From Micrasema longulum (lineage: Eukaryota > Arthropoda > Insecta > Trichoptera > Brachycentridae): DNA of 64,000 bases. Made by a program: the position numbers and the translations under genes. Shown piece after piece: positions 54,999 to 64,000 of the stretch. The stretch is taken from contig JAGVSM010002848.1 of assembly GCA_022494885.1 (NCBI GenBank), positions 149,269 to 213,268 on the forward strand, given 5' to 3'. The notes below the pieces were generated by a model that worked only from the letters and a program-made list of their open reading frames with translations, ran no database searches and was not told the DNA's origin. Within the stretch, counting starts at the first letter, position 1. Each line of letters starts with the position of its first letter.

Positions 54999-55566
54999 AT
55001 ATCGAGCCATAATCGGCAGAACAATGTAAGCGACAAATAGTGAATTGTGCAGGAGAAGATTTGTATTTTTTTTTTTTAATAATTTGGTAAATGGGATTTA
55101 TAACGGTTGGTTACTGCCAATACTGAAATGACAGCCAAATAGTTTAAATACCTTCCGCTTTTAAGATAGTGGGGGTAACGCTGTTTTGCCCATAACTCAG
55201 ACAGTGGTGCAAGCTAGCGTAACCGCCTACATTGTCGTCGATTACGTTGTTTTGCTTAGCTTAAAAATAATTTGTCAACATTTTTTTATTTTTTTAAGAG
55301 CGGAATGATGCGGAGTAATACATAGAAACTATAATTTGCCTTTAATTTTGGTTTATTTGTAAATATTGTATTTTTTTTGTTATAATGGCTGTTGTTTTTT
55401 TTTAATAAACAAAAAAAAAATATCCTTAATTGTGGCAGGTGAATTTAAAAGAGCTATGATGTTTTTAACACTTGTGCAGGCGGGATTAAGAAACACTTTA
55501 CCTTAAAAAAAAACGCAATTCACCAAAAATGTCACTAACATTGTTCTGCCGATTATGGCTCGATAT
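54999..55566. mobile_element. MITE with ~48-bp inverted ends, first ~30 perfect
   Basis: Left end ATATCGAGCCATAATCGGCA then GAACAATGT; the right end is the exact reverse for about 30 bp and remains similar to the GTGAATTG segment. The interior is AT-rich with poly(T)/poly(A) tracts. No coding. It truncates a SINE at its left edge. Confidence 0.78.
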
Positions 55567-55849
55567 AAATATGTAAAAAAAAAAAAATATTTATCACTGA
55601 ACAGTCCTTCACAGAACAGATTTTCCTGGTGAGGACTCTAATTACCTTTGTACCTATATAAAATATTTTATATGGTAAATAAAAAATATAAATATTTTTT
55701 TTGCCGATACAGGTAGTTATAATATTTTATTGTTGCTGGAAGCTTAATACTGATCACCTGCCTTGAGATATTCTCTATTCAATGTAGCAATGCAATTATA
55801 ATTATGATAAGAACAGCATATAGCTTAACTAAATATAAATAATACAGTG

Positions 55850-56850
55850 GAATCTGGATATTATAATGAGGAATTCCACTGTTTTCTAATTATTTTTTTT
55901 TTCCATTAGAGTACTATTTGACTAAGCAAATTTTTTTATTTTTTTTTGTGCGTTATTTACAAAGATATGATTTTTTAAAGTTACATTTATCAAATACCGC
56001 GCCAAATGACTGTAATCAGTGTGTCACTTTTCAGTAGTGACGTCATGAAACGGTTGGCATTCTTACTTTCACTGACCTGATATCACGGGGGGGGTAAATG
56101 GGGATTTATTTTAATGTATTTATTTGTAAAGGCGGTAATTAAAATGGGGTTCTTTTGAGAATTGGCTGGCATGAACTAATAGGTTATATTTAAATGCATT
56201 ATTGCTGAGAAACCCCAGATTAGAGAAAACAAAAGAATTTATTGGAAAGTTATATTTAAATTCATAAAGAAATATTCTAAAATATCGCCGCGTTTTTTCC
56301 CAATACAAACAAGGTTGATTTTATAATCTTACACGAAAATACCTGCTTATTTTACGGGGACAAAAGATTTTAATTCCTGAATATTTTAAACAGGTATGTT
56401 TAGCTCGTATCACTGACAAGAATCTATGGAATATTGCTTTGATTACTTCATTTAGTTGATCGTAATTTGCTCATTTCAATGTTATGGTTGTTTTTACGAA
56501 CGTTTCGATTTAGAAAAACCTAGAAAGTTGACATAATCTCTGGTTGAAATGTCAAATTATACAAATTATACTCTTTTTTTTTTTCTATGGTCAAAACGTT
56601 CCTTACAAGGTGCGGGGGCTTTAAAGCGGAAACCGGAAATACTACACGTAGATATAAGGAGTGACGTCATTATTTACGATTTTAAAATGAATGCTATTTT
56701 TAACATTTTTATTTATTTTTGCGTGCGTTTTTGAGATATTTCATCCTACTCCAAAATTTTTAAATATCCACGTGTACACGAAAACATTTTTTAAATTTAA
56801 TTCCGGGTTGGGCTGGAATTCCTCATTGCGGATAATGTTATAAATCGGTT
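55850..56850. repeat. Possible TIR element, ~1 kb
   Basis: TACAGTGGAATCTGG...AATGAGGAATTCCAC (55853-55880) is mirrored by TGGAATTCCTCATTGCGG near 56812 and weakly beyond. The interior has no recognised transposase. An AATAAAAT-rich and GTGACGTCAT motif (56036-56045) was noted. Confidence 0.4.
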
Positions 56851-57242
56851 AGTGGTATCATAATCAGTCAGTTCCAAAACCATCTACAGTAAAACCCCTA
56901 AGTTACGTTTTATAAGGAACTGACAAAAATATAAAGTTTCGAAACATTTAGGGATTGTTAATGTTTGTTGGCAGCAATATACGTTACACCTGCGTAAACT
57001 CGGTGCAGGTAACACCTGTGTCTGCCGGTAATATAGGCAACGTATACGATGACAGAATCACCAATATCGGAACATTAGGTGCAGTCTCAATAAAGGATAT
57101 GGAAATATCATTGGAAACTGCACTTAAAATTCCATTGCCATAAAAAGTACACAAATACATCAAATAATTTCTGAAAATTTCCATTGTGTTGGTACTAAAA
57201 TTAATTTGAACCTTATTGATGAAATAAATTGTTTTATTTAAA
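56851..57242 (-). other. TOP3B intron DNA
   Basis: A short CAGTAAAACCCCTAAGTTAC start at 56887 suggests another pogo-like scrap. 57313-57994, 58141-58491 and 59959-60246 are AT-rich with nothing recognised. Confidence 0.35.
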
Positions 57243-57312
57243 TTACATGTAAAGCGCCCTTGAGGTATTTTATTACGAAAATGGCGATATATAAGTTATC
57301 CATAATAATAAT
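57243..57312 (+). repeat. LINE 3' terminal fragment with TAA repeats
   Basis: Same as 35568-35640: ATGTAAAGCGCCCTTGAGGT, AAAATGGCGATATATAAG, AATAATAAT. Confidence 0.55.
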
Positions 57313-57994
57313 TGACCTGATTAAATACTGGGTATGAATAAATATTTTCAATATGGAAGTCATTGATCTTTATAACGCAGCATTCTGACTGATAAAATAT
57401 ATAAATATAACTGATAAAATAAAGGTGTTATTTAGATTATTTAAGTTTTCATATTGCTCCAAAAAACTTATTATTTATAAAGTTATTGAAGCATTATTTT
57501 TCTTTTTCATTATTACCTAGTTAAATACTGGCCACTTAATGTTTATGTTAAATTATTCTCAACTTTACTTAGATATATTTATAACATAAGATTTTAACGT
57601 TAATTGTTCTCTTGTATTTGTCATCTTAAGTATTTTATGTTTCTTTTTTGCTTTTATGTTGTTCTTTTTCAATATTTTACTTTCACTAAGTTGTTTAGTT
57701 TTAATTATTCTACTATATTTCATACGATAATGAATTAATCACTGCTGTGATTATTTCTGTAAAACTTTTTATTGTAAAAGCTTCTTTGAACCGTTGATAT
57801 GTATATAAATAAATAAATTCTCAAAAAATAGTTTTGATTTGCTGAAAAATGAAACTAAAGATACTGCAAAATAATATTATATCAAAATAAAATTGATATA
57901 AATCACAACACAAAAAAATTCCACCAAGGACTTTGACTTCTTGAGTCAATTATTTTTGTTGTGCAGTTTTATTATTTATATTTTTTAAACTGTA

Positions 57995-58140
57995 TGTTAA
58001 CAAAAGCCGAAACAAACTTAAGGTCACAGGTCATGCGGCTGAGTCGCGAGTCATAAGATGCATCCGAGTACAGCCAAGTTTCAGCCAAGCCAGAATTTTT
58101 GTCCGAAACCGAAATTTTAATTGATTGCTACTAATTGATA
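57995..58140. repeat. hAT-like MITE fragment
   Basis: AAAGCCGAAACAAACTTAAG, CGGCTGAGTCGCGAGTCATA and CCGAAACCGAAATTTTAATT, of the same style as 50838-51290 and 1980-2150. Confidence 0.35.
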
Positions 58141-58491
58141 AATTAACAAATATTGAGTCGTTAAAAACAAAGTTTTTATTTGATTATATACCTAATAACC
58201 ACAAAGTTAGAGCTTCAAATATAAACTTTCAAATTATATATATATGAAATAACATGTTCAAAGAAGTGAAAAAAACTTACAACCAGTCCGTCAGATGAGC
58301 CCTGTTGGGCCGTATGATTGAGGATCAAAAGGACCAATTAATACAGGGACCCACATGTTGAATTTTTTTTAGCATATAATAGTCGGCTAGCACGTAGCCT
58401 ATGTCAATGTTCTGAATCCGATCAGCCCATTTAATGGAAGATAGTGTTTCAATTATTAATTTGAAATAAATGTAAGTATTGTCGAGCTAAC

Positions 58492-58764
58492 CTCTTGATA
58501 GCCGTGAACTAAGACGATGCCTAGCGTAGTGGGAGCCAGTTTCCTGCCTCCTACCACATTGACGTAGTTCCTCTGGCATATGTTGTTGATGTGGACGGGA
58601 ATAGAGGCGTCAGTGCCGATGCCGTGCTTCTCCATGAGGGTGATCAGCTCCGACTCGGTGAGATAGTCCGGGGGTGAGGTCTGGCACTCCACCAGGCGGC
58701 TGTCGTGGATGGGGATGACGTCGCCAATCTTCAGTTCCGGGACGTACTCGTTCTTGCCGAACGC
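58492..58764 (-). CDS. TOP3B: TOP3B exon with GIGTDASIP motif
   Basis: 91-codon, phase-0 exon; acceptor TTTCCCCACAG before 58764, donor CAAGAG|GTTAGC after 58492. It encodes AFGKNEYVPELKIGDVIP, then SPPDYLTESELITLMEKH and GIGTDASIPVHINNICQR, one of the most conserved stretches of type IA topoisomerases, and ends LGIVLVHGYQE. All residues of the GIGTDASIP loop are intact. Confidence 0.96.
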
Positions 58765-58924
58765 CTGTGGGGAAATGAAATAACTTAGAAATTTATAGGG
58801 AGCGACGGGGAAACAAAATTAAAAATATATGAAGCAATAAATGTACAATTTTATGGTATATTTTTTAAAAGATGGGTAAGGGTGTTTATTTATGGAAGAA
58901 AAAATATATACAAAACAATCATAT

Positions 58925-59300
58925 GAGGACCGCTTAAGGGAGCTTGGGTTAAGTTCACTGGAGTGGAGGCAACTTGATTGAAACCTTCAAAATCTTAACT
59001 GAGCAATATAATGTACCCAAGTTGAAATCAATGTTCATTATGAATGAAAACCGCCATCTCAGAGTTAATTAATTGAAACTAAACACTACCTCCTTCTCAT
59101 CCAACCCCAGGAAGAACTTCCTGACAAACCGAGTTGTGGAGAAATGGAATGGCCTTCCCGATAAAGTGATTGGTGCTAGTTCAGTTAATGTGTTCAAAAA
59201 CCGCCTAGATGCACACATCAATTTTTAATGTTTAATAACCATGTACATTTGATATACACACATCAGCTAGTATATTATTATTCATAATAATAATAATAAT
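58925..59300 (+). mobile_element. 5'-truncated CR1-like LINE with (ATA)n tail
   Basis: LRELGLSSLEWRQLD near 58940, then SFSSNPRKNFLTNRVVEKWN, GLPDKVIGASSVNVFKNRLD and a stop at 59226-59228. An (ATA)n microsatellite tail follows at about 59282-59300. It is located in a TOP3B intron, antisense to the gene. Confidence 0.7.
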
Positions 59301-59344
59301 TGCTTGAAAGAAACTTCTATGAATAGATTTTTTTTTTTTTTGTA

Positions 59345-59735
59345 GTTCAACGGAAATTACCAAAAATTTTGGCAAAATTAGTAGTTCACAATGAAGTCCT
59401 GGCGCTGACTGATAAATGGAAGCAAAGTATGGAATTGGAAAAACAAGGATAGGCTGAGTGTTGTCAAAATGCGATCTCTCGGGTAAAATAATTTACAATA
59501 GTCGCACAAATGTCGAAATCCGTACATTATGTAAGGCTGAGATAAGCATTATTGACAAAATCAAGAAGCTCTGCGTTGGTTTGGACATGTAGAGCAAATT
59601 GACGGCGAAAGAACGGCTTAAAAGATTTACAATACTAATGTTGATGGATCCAGGAAACGAGGTAGACACGAGATGACCAAATTCCTCAAATACTTGAAGA
59701 TGGGCATATCGAAAGTCAGAACAATAAGTTTTTTA
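59345..59735 (+). pseudogene. LINE relic (SAYPYGE family) beside a TOP3B exon
   Basis: It aligns by eye with 19322-19690 (AGTTCACAATGAAGTCCTGG, GCGTTGGTTTGGACATGTAG, GGAAACGAGGTAGACACGAG), with several deletions and shifts. It ends about 40 bp from the TOP3B exon at 59771. Confidence 0.7.
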
Positions 59736-59770
59736 CCATACAAAACGGTCTGAGAACATATAATACCAAC

Positions 59771-59958
59771 CTGCCAATGCATGACTCCGGTGTACCCCGC
59801 GTCCAGTAGAGTGTTACCGGTATAGGTGAACACTTCCGTTCCTATAGTAAAGGTTAGCACAGTGGCCAGATAAGTGCAGTCTTTAGACAGAGTGGCAATA
59901 AAGTGGCGAGTTATGTAGTCGTACACTCTCCACATGTCATTATCTAACTCGGCTTCAG
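59771..59958 (-). CDS. TOP3B: TOP3B exon, most upstream one in the window
   Basis: The acceptor is ATTTTGTTTTCAG before 59958 and the donor is TGGCAG|GTTGGT after 59771. It encodes EAELDNDMWRVYDYITRHF, then LSKDCTYLATVLTF and TGNTLLDAGYTGVMHWQ, matching the TOP3B segment just before the GIGTDASIP exon. The first two bases complete a codon from an upstream exon. That upstream part, including the Toprim domain and the catalytic tyrosine, must lie beyond 64000. The intron between contains the BEL/Pao element starting at 60252. The seven visible exons cover about 462 codons, roughly the C-terminal half of an enzyme of about 860 residues. Confidence 0.93.
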
Positions 59959-60251
59959 CTGAAAACAAAATAAAATACAAAAAATTAGAAAAATTATTTC
60001 AACTGAAATAGCACACTGTTAAAAAAAGACAAAAATTAGCTTTTAATAACGGGATTTAAATTTATCTTGATATGATATGATATATATTTTTTAAAATTAT
60101 CATTTGAGTTCTTCTGATTGATTAGGGCCATTTTTGACTAATTGTAAATTATATTGTTCTAGAACATTTTATTTTTATTTTATTTTACTAACATATACAG
60201 CGTATTTTACATTTTACAAAACTTATAATACATACGAACATATTTGGTTTG

Positions 60252-60933
60252 TGTTACGGACGTCAAACGGAAAGCGGCCCTTGTAGGGACCGCCCCTGCG
60301 CTATATTAAAATGTTTAGACTTAGGGATCTCGGTATGTGTTAGAAATGAGCTGCCCCTCCAATAAAGACTAGTATTTGTCACTTTCGGGGGTGGCCTTTT
60401 CCATACAGAGACATTTAGAATAGGCATTTAGTTACAAATTAGTTTTAAGTATATTTTTGAATGTGCATCGTTTCGCGCTGCGTTGCCGCCGCAAGAATGC
60501 CGTGAGAACTGGAGGGGGTAGTGCCTATATACGTGGAGGGAGGGAGACGGATGGAGCGGGCGTGCGGCCTTCTCTATCACTCTCTCTCTCTCCGCGCGGC
60601 ATACGACGGCTAGACCCGCTCGGCGGGGTGAATGGTGGGGCGCGTAGCGCGAACGGTATATAACGTGTACAAATGAAAATAAATGACACTTCTTCTCTGA
60701 CGTTTGGCTTTTACTCATCTCTACTCGCTTCTCCCCGACCCGTCTTTCTACTCGATTCTACTTCACTTCGCTTGACACCTTCGCTTCACCCTGGACTTGG
60801 ATTTTGGACTTCTCTCTCTACGGATTCCTGACCACGGCGAACCGGCAACTTCAACCTGAAGTAAGAGGCCCTTCTGAGGACATCTCCGGCCCTGACGAGT
60901 TAGACAAGATCGCCTAGCCTCCGCTGCCTTACA
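60252..60933 (+). mobile_element. 5' LTR of BEL/Pao retrotransposon
   Basis: It starts TGTTACGG at 60252 and probably ends CCTTACA at 60933, giving TG...CA ends of about 682 bp. A TATATAA box is at 60657-60663 and AATAAA at 60678-60683, followed by a pyrimidine-rich U5-like leader. The candidate primer-binding site TGGATCGGGACG starts at about 60939, a few bases after the LTR. GTTTG (60247-60251) would be the target duplication. The 3' LTR is outside the window, so the boundary cannot be confirmed by comparison. Confidence 0.7.
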
Positions 60934-61065
60934 ACCAGTGGATCGGGACGTGTGCGTTAGTGACTGCAGCGGAACCACAACACGACGCCGGTAGCGCGTT
61001 AGCTACATTGTTGGTCCTTCGAGAAATCCGGATCTGCTGTCGTCACACGAGTGATCATCTACCTG
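60934..61065 (+). other. BEL/Pao leader between LTR and Gag start
   Basis: Short untranslated leader with the candidate primer-binding site at about 60939. The in-frame stop at 61000-61002 fixes the first possible ATG at 61066. Confidence 0.6.
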
Positions 61066-64000
61066 ATGCCTGCTTCTCTTCGGTCTGGAAGAAACGCCGC
61101 CACGCAGGAAGGACGCGCCGAATCCGACTCCGGTTCATCGACTTCGGCCCAGACGACAACGGAATCTACCGCCCACTCAAGAGAGATGCGAGCCATGCAG
61201 CAGCGACTGATGCAAGACATGACGGCCGGGATGGTTGAGATGTTCAAGGAAATGAGATCTCAGCTCCCGCTCATGTTGGCCGCTACTACAACCCCAGAGA
61301 AGACCACGACGCCCGCCGGAGCGAGCGCCGCGGCGGCGGCGCCTACCTGGGCACACCTTGGGTCGTTGGAAACGACCCAACCCGGGCCTGCGTACTTGGA
61401 GGAAGCCGCTGAGCCACGACCGAACGTAGCAAGCCCTGCGGACCACGCTACATTGGACCCGACGACACTCGGCTCCATGGATTCGGAGACAAGACGACTC
61501 ACCGGCGAGTGGGTTGACAACCAGAACAGTGCTTCATACCCCACAGTTGACAGGATGGCCGCAGCATTAGTGAGGGCACTGAAGGACGGTGATTCGACTG
61601 GAGTGACGTCGCAGCCACGAAGTGATGACCCAAGGATGACGTCATTCATCGCGAGGCAGACTGGTGCGAGAGACCTGCCGCAGTTCTCCGGGGATCCGCT
61701 AGAGTGGCGGATTTTTAAATCGCAGTTCAACCAGTCTACGGAGATGTGTGCATTATCCAATGCAGAAAACATCATACGGCTGCAGAGATCACTCACAGGA
61801 CGGGCCAGACAGACTGTATCGGCCCTACTCGTGGACCCGGGCAGGGTTCCCGAGATCATGAAGATGTTGGAATCCGCGTTCGGACACCCTGAGCTCGTCG
61901 TGGAGACGGTCTTGGACCGGGTGCGGAGGATTCCGAAGCTGCCAGACAACGCGTCCGCGGAAGCCGTGACGGATTACGCCGTCGCAGTGAGGAACGTCGT
62001 CGCGACCGTCGAAGGATTCGACGGTGAACACCTTTCTTCGCCGAAGCTTCTCTGGGAAATGGTAGGGAAGCTTCCCTACACGCACCGATGGATGTGGATT
62101 ACGTCGCGCATCGGGACGAAGAGAAAAGCGAAGTTAAGTGAATTAGCCGACTGGCTAAAGGACGTGACGGGCGTGATACCTAACGCCGGGTGCCTCGATA
62201 TCAACACAGGCCCCGTCAGGGCTGAAAGGACTCGCGCCTCTAAAGGACACGTGCTGCTGAACGTACACAGTGAAAGTGAAAAATGCGCAAAGTGCAACGG
62301 AACACACAAGCTCGACGTGTGCCGCGAATATTCGGGGCTTGGCGTGAAAGACAAGTGGGCATTTGTGCGCGATTTAAGACTGTGTTTCCTGTGCTTGGGG
62401 AAACACTGCCGAACGTCGAAATGTCGGGCAACAAGGTGCAACATAGACGAGTGCGGAGGAAGGCACCATCGCACACTACATACGCCGCGCGCCCAGTCGA
62501 CGGATGAGAATGTGTTACACGTATCGCGGAAGGAGGGCTCGGTCGCCCTTAAAGTGTTACCTGTGACTCTCAGTGGACCGAAAGGTCAAGTAAATACATA
62601 CGCGTTACTGGACGAAGGTTCAACTATCACACTCCTGGAAGAAGAGGTCGCCGACGCGATCGGAGCGCGCGGTCCACAGGCCGGTATACAAGTTACGGGT
62701 ATAGCCGGAATCGCCGCGAGTGATGCGTCATCGCGACGCGTAAAAGTGACGCCGATAAAAGGCGACGCCGGCGCTTATGAAGCGATCGCCTACACAGTTA
62801 AGACACTCAACTTGCCGACACAAAAAGTTAAAAGTTGCGACAACTCGGCGCGGGAAGTGACAGTGAGACCTAAGATGCTTATAGGCCTCGATAACGCCGA
62901 GTTAATAGTGCCGCATGGCCGGGCGGAGTTTCGAAGTGACGGCGTCATCATAAGAGATACGCCGCTTGGCCGCGTCGCGTTTGGCCGACACGTGAGTCAT
63001 AACGATAATAACGCGAGTGCACCTACGGGTGAAAAATATAACGAAGATAAGTCAGTTTCTAATGGCATAGTGAAAACGGTCCTAGTGAGTGCTAAAGGAC
63101 CGTCGCGTGATGACTCGCTAAGTGAATTAGTGAAATTTAACTTCAAAGTGGATTCGATCGGAATCACGACCGCGCCGCGGATATGTGCCGCAGAAAAAAG
63201 AGCGCTGGATATAATGCATAACTCCACAAAGCAGCTTCCCACAGGCCGGTGGGAAACGGGCCTGCTATGGAGTTCAGACAACGCATCGCTCCCCTACAAC
63301 CGAGAAGCGGCAGAAAAACGCCTCTACTCGTTGGAAAGAAAATTAAAAAAGAACCCGGTACTTGAAGTTGCGTACCGGGCTAAAATCAGCGAGTATGGGG
63401 AAAAGGGATACGCCGTTGAGTTATCCAGGGAAGAAGAGGCACGAGAAAACCCAAGGAAATGGTTCCTGCCTCATTTTTCGGAATGCAATCCGAACAAGGT
63501 TGGGAAAATTCGGGTTGTGTTCGACGCGGCGAGCCCTCACAGAGGTGTGTGCCTCAACGACCACTTACTGACGGGACCGGACTTGCTCACGTCACTAGTG
63601 GGGAACATACAGAGGTTCCGAGAGGGTGGCGTAGCTATCGCCGCCGATATAAAGGAGATGTTTCTCCGCATAAAGATGACACCCGATGACACGATGTCAC
63701 AATTGTTTTTGTGGCGTCGAAAACCGAACGAAGCAGTGAGGACCTTCGCTTTCACATCCATGATGTTCGGAGCCAGGTGTTCTCCAAGCAGCGCCCAGTA
63801 CGTAAGAGACCGTGTGGCCGCGGCGAATGCTGAATCATTCCCGGAAGCAGCGCGGGCTGTACACGAGAAAATGTACATGGACGATTATTTGGACGCCGTG
63901 GATTCGACTGCGGAGGCTGCAAAATTGGTGAAAAACGTCACGGCCCTCCTGCTGACGGGGGGCTTTGAAATGACGGGATGGGCATCAAACAACGCCAAGG
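61066..64000 (+). CDS. BEL/Pao Gag-Pol polyprotein, 5' half, open to window edge
   Basis: One frame is open without a stop from the in-frame ATG at 61066 to the window end (978 codons visible; the nearest upstream in-frame stop is TAG at 61000-61002). Domains in order: a Gag region with the BEL/Pao capsid-like segment (LPQFSGDPLEWRIFKSQF, about residue 205); zinc knuckles from about residue 407 (CAKCNGTHKLDVC) and 440 (CFLCLGKHC); an aspartic-protease-like domain with LLDEGST (Asp at about 516); and reverse transcriptase with the catalytic AADIKEMFLRI (about 860) and YMDDYLDAV (about 937). The last visible residues, GFEMTGWASNNAK, begin the connection region. RNase H, integrase and the 3' LTR are outside the window. 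The frame is GC-rich and undamaged, so the insertion looks recent and possibly competent, but only half can be judged. Confidence 0.93.
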   Translation, partial: MPASLRSGRNAATQEGRAESDSGSSTSAQTTTESTAHSREMRAMQQRLMQDMTAGMVEMFKEMRSQLPLMLAATTTPEKTTTPAGASAAAAAPTWAHLGSLETTQPGPAYLEEAAEPRPNVASPADHATLDPTTLGSMDSETRRLTGEWVDNQNSASYPTVDRMAAALVRALKDGDSTGVTSQPRSDDPRMTSFIARQTGARDLPQFSGDPLEWRIFKSQFNQSTEMCALSNAENIIRLQRSLTGRARQTVSALLVDPGRVPEIMKMLESAFGHPELVVETVLDRVRRIPKLPDNASAEAVTDYAVAVRNVVATVEGFDGEHLSSPKLLWEMVGKLPYTHRWMWITSRIGTKRKAKLSELADWLKDVTGVIPNAGCLDINTGPVRAERTRASKGHVLLNVHSESEKCAKCNGTHKLDVCREYSGLGVKDKWAFVRDLRLCFLCLGKHCRTSKCRATRCNIDECGGRHHRTLHTPRAQSTDENVLHVSRKEGSVALKVLPVTLSGPKGQVNTYALLDEGSTITLLEEEVADAIGARGPQAGIQVTGIAGIAASDASSRRVKVTPIKGDAGAYEAIAYTVKTLNLPTQKVKSCDNSAREVTVRPKMLIGLDNAELIVPHGRAEFRSDGVIIRDTPLGRVAFGRHVSHNDNNASAPTGEKYNEDKSVSNGIVKTVLVSAKGPSRDDSLSELVKFNFKVDSIGITTAPRICAAEKRALDIMHNSTKQLPTGRWETGLLWSSDNASLPYNREAAEKRLYSLERKLKKNPVLEVAYRAKISEYGEKGYAVELSREEEARENPRKWFLPHFSECNPNKVGKIRVVFDAASPHRGVCLNDHLLTGPDLLTSLVGNIQRFREGGVAIAADIKEMFLRIKMTPDDTMSQLFLWRRKPNEAVRTFAFTSMMFGARCSPSSAQYVRDRVAAANAESFPEAARAVHEKMYMDDYLDAVDSTAEAAKLVKNVTALLLTGGFEMTGWASNNAK

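Noticed and set aside
61260..61949. 229-codon open frame on the minus strand
   Set aside because: It is antisense to the intact Gag frame; a GC-rich coding shadow.

Overview
This window looks like an arthropod genome, most likely a moth or butterfly. The sequence is AT-rich. It carries two conserved animal genes with GT-AG introns, and most of the rest is transposable-element debris of insect type: Helitron, LINE and tRNA-derived SINE copies, MITEs, and a BEL/Pao LTR retrotransposon. The lepidopteran assignment rests on the Helitron ends and on the LINE and SINE styles; it is inference, not proof.

Two host genes converge tail to tail. On the + strand, exons at 16643-25901 encode a TRMT9B-type (KIAA1456; fly 'fire dancer') class I methyltransferase. 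It has an unusually long, serine-rich, probably disordered middle and the conserved family C-terminus; its N-terminal exon(s) were not found. On the - strand, seven exons from 59958 down to 39128 encode the C-terminal half of DNA/RNA topoisomerase 3-beta (TOP3B), including the zinc-finger cysteines, an RG-rich tail and the family C-terminus. The catalytic N-terminal half lies beyond the right edge. About 13 kb separates the two stop codons.

Three other items are gene-like. (1) A decayed gene on the - strand (46625-44543), inside a TOP3B intron, joins the first part of a Mutator-like transposase domain to a YqaJ-type exonuclease domain, with frameshifts and internal deletions. (2) At the right end, also inside the TOP3B gene, the 5' half of a BEL/Pao retrotransposon (LTR from 60252) has a Gag-Pol frame open from 61066 to the window edge without one stop. 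(3) An unrecognised possible terminal exon lies on the - strand at 31514-31768.

Layout: 1-16.6 kb is repeats only (MITEs, LINE 3' ends, SINEs, one Helitron with a LINE inside it). 16.6-25.9 kb is TRMT9B, with three LINE relics in its first visible intron. 25.9-39.1 kb is intergenic, with the TRMT9B 3' UTR, LINE relics, SINEs, foldback elements and a tandem MITE pair. 39.1-60 kb is TOP3B, whose introns hold the Mutator/YqaJ relic, a piggyBac-like MITE, a probable solo LTR next to a splice donor, a SINE-in-LINE nest, a mariner-like transposon with long inverted repeats, an AT minisatellite and a long-TIR MITE. 60.2-64 kb is the BEL/Pao element.

Several insertions can be dated relative to one another by comparing filled and empty copies within the window. 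The two host genes have no obvious functional link beyond adjacency.
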